Source: Ferroplasmaceae archaeon UBA567 (GTDB taxonomy: Archaea > Thermoplasmatota > Thermoplasmata > Thermoplasmatales > Thermoplasmataceae). Taken from it: a DNA stretch of 6,105 nt. The DNA lies in assembly GCA_002505185.1 (NCBI GenBank), contig DAUP01000143.1, forward strand, positions 11,207-17,311, read 5' to 3'. Shown here one piece after another: positions 1-5,156 of this stretch; position 1 is the stretch's first letter, and each line of letters starts with the position of its first letter. Made by a program: the position numbers and the translations under genes. The notes below the pieces were generated by a model. That model saw only the letters and a program-made list of their open reading frames with translations. It was not told the origin of the DNA and searched no databases.

Positions 1-1518
1 TTGCTGCTTATACTGATTCTTGGTATAGCTTCCGATTATTCCGTATACATACTGGCCCGTTTCCGCAGGGAGTTAAAGAATAAAAATCCCAATGCAGTAG
101 AAGACTCATCCAAATGGGCTGGACATGCAGTATTCACATCAGGCACCACTGTTGCACTTTCTTATATCATATTATGGATTTCCAATATACCCATATTCAG
201 CGATGCGGGACTTACAAATGCAATAGCTGCCGTGGTTACAATAATTATTGCAAACACATTTCTGATCGCAATACTTGCACAGTGGCAGGAAAAAGCTTAC
301 TGGCCAACTAAAATTGAAAAGAATCAGAAACTCCCATTTGAAAAATCAATGGAAAAAGTTGCCCATGTAGTCTTAAACAACAGGAAAAAGGTCATAGTAA
401 TATTGGTTATAGTAACACTGGGAGCATTATTTATATATTCAACAACTCCAACTAACATGGATATTTTTGGATTGATTCCCGCAAGCAGTGGTGTCCAGGC
501 AACAAGTGTAATTAACAGTTCCCTGCATTATGACCTTTTTGATCCTGCATATGTTATGGTAAACTTTACTTCACCTATTATGTTAGTCAATTCAACAACG
601 GGGAGCATTCATTTCAATAGTACGGAGTATAATCAGACGCTGGCAATAGAGGATAAACTGGCATCTTCACCCTATGTGCATAGCATATCTGGACCGGGTT
701 ACCCATATGAAAAGAAGGTAAATTATACAAACCTCATATCATCACCAGAGTACAGTAACCAGTATATAAACCAGACAGCGACTTACATAGGGCACAACCA
801 CAAATCAGTTGAAATTGTAGTGTACCTCTCCAACGTTGCATGGAGCAATCCTTCAGCAAATTTTGTCAATAGCATGCCATCAATAGTGAACAGTGCTGGT
901 GGGGGTTCAGGAGACTATAAAGCATATGTTGGGGGAACCACGGAATATCTCAACAATGCATATTCATTCACATCCCACTCCTTTGACAACATGGTACCAC
1001 TTCTTGGCATTACAATATTCATAATTCTCCTTATCCAGCTTGCTTCCGCCCTTACTCCAGTAAGGCTAATACTTATGGTTATGGCTGCTGTCATGCTGGC
1101 GCTCTCTATTACCTATGTGATATTCTATTACATTCTTCACCTGCCTGTTATTATATTCCTTCCACTCTTTGTATTTATCACATTGCTGGCTGTAGGTCTG
1201 GATTATGATATCTTTATGATTACAAAGGTTCAGGAAAATATCACAAAAGGAATGAATACCAGTGAAGCAGTAAAAAATTCCATAATAGAAAATGGAGGAG
1301 TAATAATAACTCTGGGATCCCTATTATTTGCCACATTTGGTGCCTTATACTTCAGCGGATTAGGTATAATAGAGGAGATTGGTGTAGGACTTGCACTTGG
1401 TGTCCTGATAGATACCTTTGTAAGCTGGATGTTCTTCGTCCCTGCAATAATGACTGTAATGGACCGGTATAACTGGTGGCCGTCCAAAATCGTAAAAGAA
1501 TCCCGCACGGAAAAATAA
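1..1518 (+). CDS. MMPL/RND-superfamily membrane transporter, C-terminal part (5' end outside window)
   Basis: This is a predicted proton-driven exporter of the RND superfamily, MMPL branch, in the cytoplasmic membrane. The visible 505 residues begin inside TM4 of the usual 12-TM plan. TM4 carries the Asp-Tyr pair D12-Y13 followed by a basic ARFRRE stretch. TM5 (about 43-62) and TM6 (72-94) follow, then a cytoplasmic linker, TM7 (130-148), an outer domain (about 150-330) and TM8-TM12 (about 331-486). The second-half Asp-Tyr pair is D401-Y402 in TM10. The paired Asp-Tyr motifs are the known proton-relay residues of MmpL3-type proteins and both are intact. The TTG at position 1 is not taken as a start: TM1-TM3 and the first outer domain must lie upstream. 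Cargo is unknown; lipids or hydrophobic compounds are typical of the family. The outer domain has seven N-X-S/T sequons. The next gene starts 25 nt after the stop. Confidence 0.9.
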   Translation: MLLILILGIASDYSVYILARFRRELKNKNPNAVEDSSKWAGHAVFTSGTTVALSYIILWISNIPIFSDAGLTNAIAAVVTIIIANTFLIAILAQWQEKAYWPTKIEKNQKLPFEKSMEKVAHVVLNNRKKVIVILVIVTLGALFIYSTTPTNMDIFGLIPASSGVQATSVINSSLHYDLFDPAYVMVNFTSPIMLVNSTTGSIHFNSTEYNQTLAIEDKLASSPYVHSISGPGYPYEKKVNYTNLISSPEYSNQYINQTATYIGHNHKSVEIVVYLSNVAWSNPSANFVNSMPSIVNSAGGGSGDYKAYVGGTTEYLNNAYSFTSHSFDNMVPLLGITIFIILLIQLASALTPVRLILMVMAAVMLALSITYVIFYYILHLPVIIFLPLFVFITLLAVGLDYDIFMITKVQENITKGMNTSEAVKNSIIENGGVIITLGSLLFATFGALYFSGLGIIEEIGVGLALGVLIDTFVSWMFFVPAIMTVMDRYNWWPSKIVKESRTEK

Positions 1519-1533
1519 TTATACATTGCGGGA
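1501..1533. repeat. Perfect 7-bp inverted repeat around a TATA-like element
   Basis: The arms TCCCGCA (1501-1507) and TGCGGGA (1527-1533) are exact reverse complements separated by 19 bp. The GC-rich arms stand out against an AT-rich spacer that holds the transporter stop codon (1516-1518) and the TATA-like AATAATTATA. Arm centres are 26 bp apart, about 2.5 helical turns. It could be an operator for a dimeric regulator, an RNA hairpin at the end of the transporter message, or chance. Confidence 0.4.
1508..1523 (+). promoter_or_regulatory. Candidate leaderless promoter for the 74-residue protein
   Basis: CGGAAA (1508-1513) could act as a purine-rich BRE in front of AATAATTATA (1514-1523). The box is centred about 25 nt before the ATG at 1544, the spacing expected for an archaeal TATA box driving a leaderless transcript. 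It overlaps the transporter stop codon, so co-transcription from upstream is also possible. There is no convincing Shine-Dalgarno sequence before 1544. Confidence 0.35.
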
Positions 1534-1543
1534 CTACGGTAAT

Positions 1544-1768
1544 ATGAAGACATTCCTTAAGGTGATATTTAACAGTGAGGGTACAAAGCCCAGTGAAGTA
1601 GTGGGTAGATTAAGGTCTCTTGGATTTTCCCTTATAAAGGGGGAACAGGACATGGTTTATGATTGGCCCGATTCAGCCACGGCAGATGACGCCATATGGT
1701 TTGCAGACAAAATACAGGCAACACTTCAGGGCTTTAACGTTTACTTTGAACTGGAAACGCTTGATTAA
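1544..1768 (+). CDS. Small conserved-looking protein of unknown function (74 aa)
   Basis: I do not recognise this protein. It has 74 residues, is soluble, and has no signal peptide, membrane segment or cysteine. The hydrophobic pattern suggests an alternating fold: strand 3-10 (TFLKVIFN), helix 16-26 (PSEVVGRLRSL), strand 27-40 (GFSLIKGEQDMVYD), helix 46-62 (TADDAIWFADKIQATL) and strand 64-71 (FNVYFELE). This resembles a small ferredoxin-like or ACT-like alpha-beta domain, but that is inference from the pattern only. The ATG at 1544 is preferred over the in-frame TTG at 1526, because a TATA-like box lies about 25 nt before the ATG and the extra six residues look unconserved. It follows the transporter on the same strand, and its stop codon overlaps the end of the convergent RNase P gene by 4 bp. 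The regular amphipathic pattern supports a real gene. Confidence 0.7.
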   Translation: MKTFLKVIFNSEGTKPSEVVGRLRSLGFSLIKGEQDMVYDWPDSATADDAIWFADKIQATLQGFNVYFELETLD

Positions 1769-2061
1769 AAATTATTTTTCTGTTTCTTAAAGGGTATTCT
1801 CCTTATATCACCGCAATAGGGGCAATGTACCACTATCATTTTATTTTTCAATGAGATTCTGATCTCCTTGTATGGTGCCTTGCAATTCTTGCAGTAAGAA
1901 CGTTTTATGGTTCTGTCTATGGTGATATTCATTCTCATTCCAATTTTTTCCATTAACCGGATATATCTTCTGGCCAGATTTATATTTTCAGTGTTCTTTG
2001 CTTCATTAAACAATGTATCTATTCTTTCTCTTGATATCTTTATAAGAGCCTGGTCCTTCAT
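1765..2061 (-). CDS. rnp4: RNase P protein component 4 (Rpp21/Rnp4 family)
   Basis: This is a protein subunit of archaeal RNase P, the ribonucleoprotein that removes the 5' leader of pre-tRNAs. It is known to act with Rpp29 in supporting substrate recognition by the RNA subunit. The 98 residues show the family layout. A helical N-terminal half includes ISRERIDTLFNEA (10-21) and LARRYIRLMEKIGMRMN (29-45), matching the family's LA-RY-x-LA-KI-x-MR-x-N signature. A zinc ribbon follows with ligands C57, C60, C80 and C83 (CKNC and CPYC), and the tail is basic. The length is typical or slightly short for the family. The start is ATG at 2061, with a TATA-like box 25 nt upstream on the minus strand. 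The gene is divergent from the phosphatase gene across 40 bp and converges with the small gene to its left, overlapping by 4 bp. Confidence 0.92.
   Translation of the reverse strand: MKDQALIKISRERIDTLFNEAKNTENINLARRYIRLMEKIGMRMNITIDRTIKRSYCKNCKAPYKEIRISLKNKMIVVHCPYCGDIRRIPFKKQKNNF
1771..1788 (+). terminator. T-rich tract, possible archaeal terminator after the 74-aa gene
   Basis: Immediately after the stop at 1766-1768 the + strand reads ATTATTTTTCTGTTTCTT, with a T5 run at 1775-1779. Archaeal polymerases terminate at such T-rich non-template-strand tracts without needing a hairpin. The tract lies inside the 3' coding end of the convergent RNase P gene, so codon composition alone may explain it. 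Confidence 0.3.
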
Positions 2062-2073
2062 CTTCTATAAATC

Positions 2074-2080
2074 TTTATTA
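2074..2080 (+). promoter_or_regulatory. TATA box for the phosphoglycolate phosphatase gene
   Basis: TTTATTA is centred 25 nt before the preferred ATG at 2102, which again suggests a leaderless message. The 40-bp intergenic region contains little besides these two AT-rich boxes and the short CCCTCC before the ATG, which is not Shine-Dalgarno-like. Confidence 0.45.
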
Positions 2081-2082
2081 AT

Positions 2083-2090
2083 ATTATAAA
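2083..2090 (-). promoter_or_regulatory. TATA box for rnp4
   Basis: On the minus strand this reads TTTATAAT, centred about 25 nt before the rnp4 ATG at 2061, which fits a leaderless archaeal promoter. It lies 2 bp from the phosphatase TATA-like box on the other strand, so the two basal complexes would overlap. Confidence 0.5.
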
Positions 2091-2101
2091 TATTGCCCTC
2101 C

Positions 2102-2773
2102 ATGATTAAATTTATGGTGCTGGATGTGGATGGAACTATTACCGATCAAAATCGTATTATATCACCAGAGGCAATTAAGAGTGTAAGGCTGGGCATAGAA
2201 AAGGGCCTGCAAATTTCACTGGTAAGCGGAAATGTGATTCCCGTAATGTATGGGTTAAAGACCTTTCTTGGAATCAACGCTCCCGTATTTGGGGAAAACG
2301 GCGGAATAATGTATTATAATGGGAAAATAGAAAAATTCTTCGAAAAATCAAAACCTTTCCAGTTTATTGATTATATATCCCGCAATTCCTCTGTCAAATC
2401 ATATTTTACAAACCAGTGGCGTGAAACTTCTGCAGCATTTTCCATGAATCCAGAGGATGAGGGTTTTGTATCTGCCGAGGCTGAAAAATGGAACCTGGAA
2501 ATTGTAGACAGCAAATTTACATGGCATATAATGAATCCGGGCCAGAATAAGGGATACGCCTTAGGCATCATAAAAGAACAGTTTGGGCTAAACTGGGATG
2601 ATATTCTGGTTGTAGGTGATTCAGATAATGACAATTCAATGTTTAGCCTGCCTGTGAAAAAGGCATGTCCCTATAACGCAACAGAAACAATAAAATCCAT
2701 GAGCGATTATGTATCATCCGAATCCTACGGAAATGAAATAAATGATATAATGGTTAAATTCCATATAATATAG
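2102..2773 (+). CDS. Phosphoglycolate phosphatase, HAD superfamily (TA0175-like)
   Basis: This is a HAD-family phosphatase predicted to hydrolyse 2-phosphoglycolate to glycolate and phosphate with Mg2+, in the cytoplasm. All four HAD motifs are present in 223 residues. Motif I is DVDGTITD, with nucleophile D8 and acid/base D10. Motif II is LVSGN, with S42. The motif III lysine is K150 (NKGYAL). Motif IV is VGDSDND, with D173 and D177 as metal ligands. A C2-type cap lies between motifs II and III (about 80-150). Length, the stretch from the S42 region through GENGGIM (65-70) and the PVKKACPYNAT segment (184-194) closely match what I recall of Thermoplasma TA0175 (about 224 aa). The ATG at 2102 is chosen over the in-frame TTG at 2093, because it puts motif I at residues 8-15 as in TA0175 and fits the TATA spacing. 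The substrate is assigned by family; sucrose-phosphate or other sugar phosphates remain possible. Confidence 0.92.
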   Translation: MIKFMVLDVDGTITDQNRIISPEAIKSVRLGIEKGLQISLVSGNVIPVMYGLKTFLGINAPVFGENGGIMYYNGKIEKFFEKSKPFQFIDYISRNSSVKSYFTNQWRETSAAFSMNPEDEGFVSAEAEKWNLEIVDSKFTWHIMNPGQNKGYALGIIKEQFGLNWDDILVVGDSDNDNSMFSLPVKKACPYNATETIKSMSDYVSSESYGNEINDIMVKFHII

Positions 2774-2808
2774 TTATTTTAACTCTCTTATGTATTTTCC
2801 CATTTTAT
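2774..2808 (+). terminator. T-rich segment, possible terminator after the phosphatase gene
   Basis: Directly after the TAG at 2771-2773 the + strand has three TTTT runs (2777-2780, 2795-2798, 2803-2806) in a pyrimidine-rich context, as archaeal terminators often do. The segment is also the 3' coding end of pyrC on the other strand, so coding constraints may account for it. Confidence 0.25.
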
Positions 2809-4003
2809 CTCCTATGAGCTCTTTCCCCTCGATAACAGTTTCACCGCGCATTATGACATCAGAAGGGAAAATGGCATCAAAACCGTTGAATGGAGATCCT
2901 GGGTTTTTGGAATGCAGCCTGTAATCGTTGATTTTTTCCATGGATGAGAAATCTACAGACATGAAATCGGCATAATTTCCTATTTTTATTTCTCCCTTTC
3001 TGAGGTTAAACAGTTGAGCGGGATTCAATATGCATGTTTTATAGAATGTATCAAAGGACAACAGTTTTTTTTGCACAAGTGCCAACATAAGTGGGATTCT
3101 AGTTTCAACACCTATTATACCTGCCTTTGAATATTCGAAATCTGTCTTATCATTCTGCACATGTGGGGCATGGTCTGAAGAAATAATGTTAAACGTTCCA
3201 TTAACCAGCTTAGCTATTAAATCTTCCTGGGTCTCCCTGGATCTCAGAGGAGGATTCACCTTTCCATAAGGGCCTAAGGGCATATCATAGTTAAGCAGGA
3301 GGTGGTGTGGAGTTACCTCTTTTATGTAGGGAGTTCCATAATCATGTGTCATATGTGTTATAACGCCTCTGGAAAGTTTCATGTTATTTGCCCTTTCAAT
3401 TGCAATTTCTTCACATTCCATGGGCCGTATGCTGGAATATTCCTTTAAATTTCTTGCCCTGCCTCCATGTTTTTTCAGGCAACTGCCATCTTCGGCATGG
3501 AAAACAACAGGAATTCCCATTTCGCTTATTGTCCTTACCGCATCTTCAGAATAATTATTCATTCCACCGGTATTTGTTGTTTCTCCCATGTATACTTTTA
3601 TTCCCGATGATTCCTTGCTGATAATATCCCCATTGGTACCAGTAAACATAGAATACAGTCCGAAATCACAGAATGCTTTTCTCCTTACTATTTCCAGTTT
3701 GTCGCTGTACGCTGCATAATTGTCTATTTTTCTTCTGTTATTTGGCATGTCAAATACAGTTGTGGTACCACCGAATATGGCCGAAATAGTGCCTGTGGAA
3801 AAATCTTCCTTATCTGTTTCTCCCGGATCTCTGAAATGGACGTGCGTGTCTGTTCCCGCAGGAATAATGCCATTTTTGAGTATTTTCTTCTCTTCATTAA
3901 TGTGCTTTTTTATTCCTGTTATTATTCCGTTTTCAACACCTATATCCAGATCCTGAAAAGAACCGTGGAAGAGGAATTTTCCTGAGAATACCCTGTCATA
4001 CAT
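2774..4003 (-). CDS. pyrC: Dihydroorotase (amidohydrolase superfamily, binuclear zinc)
   Basis: Dihydroorotase catalyses the reversible cyclisation of N-carbamoyl-aspartate to dihydroorotate, the third step of UMP synthesis, in the cytoplasm. The 409 residues contain the full motif set. DTHVHFRDPGE supplies zinc ligands H54 and H56 plus substrate-binding R58. GGTTTVFDMPN (78-88) follows. K136 in GIKVYMGET aligns with the carboxylated bridging lysine of CAD-type enzymes. VVFHAED supplies H169, and ITHMT supplies H217. EVTPHHLLLN is at 229-238. SSDHAPH supplies catalytic D277. The C-terminal IGNYADFMSVD and GSPFNG segments (about 341-374) are typical of the family. Allantoinase or hydantoinase is less likely given the HFRDPG and PHHL signatures. 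The segment between H217 and EVTPHHL looks about ten residues shorter than in relatives I recall. No other pyr gene lies nearby. The gene starts at ATG 4003, divergent from the dipeptidase gene, and its stop abuts that of the convergent phosphatase gene. Confidence 0.93.
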   Translation of the reverse strand: MYDRVFSGKFLFHGSFQDLDIGVENGIITGIKKHINEEKKILKNGIIPAGTDTHVHFRDPGETDKEDFSTGTISAIFGGTTTVFDMPNNRRKIDNYAAYSDKLEIVRRKAFCDFGLYSMFTGTNGDIISKESSGIKVYMGETTNTGGMNNYSEDAVRTISEMGIPVVFHAEDGSCLKKHGGRARNLKEYSSIRPMECEEIAIERANNMKLSRGVITHMTHDYGTPYIKEVTPHHLLLNYDMPLGPYGKVNPPLRSRETQEDLIAKLVNGTFNIISSDHAPHVQNDKTDFEYSKAGIIGVETRIPLMLALVQKKLLSFDTFYKTCILNPAQLFNLRKGEIKIGNYADFMSVDFSSMEKINDYRLHSKNPGSPFNGFDAIFPSDVIMRGETVIEGKELIGDKMGKYIRELK

Positions 4004-4022
4004 ATAATGGTATAATTGGGAA

Positions 4023-4031
4023 ATTAAAATA
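4023..4031 (-). promoter_or_regulatory. TATA box for pyrC
   Basis: On the minus strand this reads ATTTTAATT within GTATTTTAATT, centred about 24 nt before the pyrC ATG at 4003. Spacing and composition fit a leaderless archaeal promoter. No Shine-Dalgarno sequence precedes the ATG. Confidence 0.45.
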
Positions 4032-4043
4032 CATTGCCATTTT

Positions 4044-4062
4044 AAGCGAAATTGTTATATTA
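4044..4062 (+). promoter_or_regulatory. BRE plus TATA box for the dipeptidase-priL operon
   Basis: AAGCGAAATTG (4044-4054) is a purine-rich BRE-like element directly followed by TTATATTA (4055-4062), centred about 24 nt before the ATG at 4082. This is one of the clearest promoter candidates in the window and would drive the dipeptidase and, by read-through, priL. Confidence 0.55.
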
Positions 4063-4081
4063 ATAATCAAAATAAGTAATA

Positions 4082-5155
4082 ATGAAAGAAAAGAGAATAT
4101 TTGATTATGTGAGGAATATCGACTCCATACTTATAATAAATGGTGGAGAAAATCAGGTAGACAAAACATTTTTTTACCTCACAGGGGCGAAATCAGGCAT
4201 ATTTGAGGGTTCAATATTGCGTGTCAAACCAGAAAAGATCACAATTATCACATCTGCACTGGAAGAAGAAGCCGCAAAGGAAACGGGGTTCGATGTGTTA
4301 GTTTACAATACAGTATCAGAAAGAAATGAGATCTTGAAGAATGCATTTAAGAATGATGTAAATGTGGGGCTAAATTACTCTGCACTCACTCTTGAACTTT
4401 ACAAGCAACTCATGAAGATTATACCTGATAAGGAATTCATTGATGTTTCCCAGTCCATTGATGAAGCAAGAAAAATCAAGGAAGAATCCGAATTAAAGAA
4501 TATAAGGGAAGCAGCGAAAATAGCAAGCGATTCTTTTCAGGATTTTATAAAAACACTAAAAGAGGGCATGACAGAATCAGAACTCGCTGCAAATATAGTA
4601 TATGCAATGATGAAAAACGGTGCCTCCGGGGAATCTTTTAAAACTATAGTAGCCTTTGGAAAAAACTCTGCAATGCCACATTACATGCCAGGCAATGCAA
4701 AACTGAAGAAAAACGATTTTGTGCTCATGGATTATGGTGCACTGTATAACAGATACTGCTCAGATACAACAAGGACAGTTGTATTCGGGAGGGCTGACGA
4801 GAAACAAAGAGATATGTATGAAACGGTTAAACTGGCACAGCAGGAGAGCAAAGACGCTTTGAAGGCTGGAATTAATGGCAAGGATGTAGACATGATCGCC
4901 AGAAAAATAATTGACGAAAAATACCCGGGGAGATTCATACATAGCCTGGGTCATGGTGTGGGTTTGGACGTACATGACCATCCGGCACTGTCTCCAGCAC
5001 TTGATTTTATGCTTAAGGCAAACATGGTTATTACAGATGAACCTGGAGTTTACATACCCGGATTTGGAGGGGTAAGAATTGAGGACGATCTGATAATAAA
5101 GAAAAATGGCCACGAGGAAATAACCAGCGCCCCAAGGGAACTTATGGAATTATGA
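4082..5155 (+). CDS. pepQ: Xaa-Pro dipeptidase / aminopeptidase P-like M24 metallopeptidase
   Basis: This is a cytoplasmic M24B peptidase predicted to cleave the bond before proline in dipeptides or short peptides. It has 357 residues, the usual prolidase length in archaea. The N-terminal creatinase-type domain covers about 1-125 and the pita-bread catalytic domain about 130-357. All five metal ligands are visible: D217 (LMDYGA), D228 (CSDTTRT), H291 (SLGHGVG), E320 (TDEPGVY) and E334 (VRIEDD). H200 in AMPHYMP corresponds to the conserved substrate-pocket histidine. The ATG at 4082 follows a BRE/TATA pair. The gene is divergent from pyrC, and priL starts one base after its stop, so the two are probably co-transcribed. 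Prolidase and aminopeptidase P cannot be told apart firmly from sequence; the compact two-domain length favours PepQ-type prolidase. Confidence 0.9.
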   Translation: MKEKRIFDYVRNIDSILIINGGENQVDKTFFYLTGAKSGIFEGSILRVKPEKITIITSALEEEAAKETGFDVLVYNTVSERNEILKNAFKNDVNVGLNYSALTLELYKQLMKIIPDKEFIDVSQSIDEARKIKEESELKNIREAAKIASDSFQDFIKTLKEGMTESELAANIVYAMMKNGASGESFKTIVAFGKNSAMPHYMPGNAKLKKNDFVLMDYGALYNRYCSDTTRTVVFGRADEKQRDMYETVKLAQQESKDALKAGINGKDVDMIARKIIDEKYPGRFIHSLGHGVGLDVHDHPALSPALDFMLKANMVITDEPGVYIPGFGGVRIEDDLIIKKNGHEEITSAPRELMEL

Positions 5156-5156
5156 A

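Noticed and set aside
1526..1543. In-frame TTG start giving an 80-residue version of the small protein
   Set aside because: The ATG at 1544 fits the TATA spacing, and the six extra residues fall within the inverted-repeat region rather than in the regular fold pattern.
1230..1553. 107-codon open frame on the minus strand over the transporter's 3' end
   Set aside because: It is antisense to strongly conserved TM10-TM12 coding sequence and its translation has no recognisable motif.
2093..2101. In-frame TTG start adding three residues to the phosphatase
   Set aside because: The ATG at 2102 places HAD motif I exactly as in TA0175-type proteins and has the right TATA distance.
3388..3956. Plus-strand open frames of 77 and 78 codons inside pyrC
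   Set aside because: They are antisense to conserved dihydroorotase motifs and have low-complexity, hydrophobic translations typical of shadows.
4006..4042. AATGG / CCATT 5-bp inverted repeat in the pyrC-pepQ intergenic region
   Set aside because: Five base pairs across a 27-bp spacer in AT-rich DNA is within chance expectation.
4760..5113. 117-codon and 68-codon minus-strand frames inside the dipeptidase gene
   Set aside because: They are shadows of the M24 catalytic domain, whose five metal ligands are all in the plus frame.
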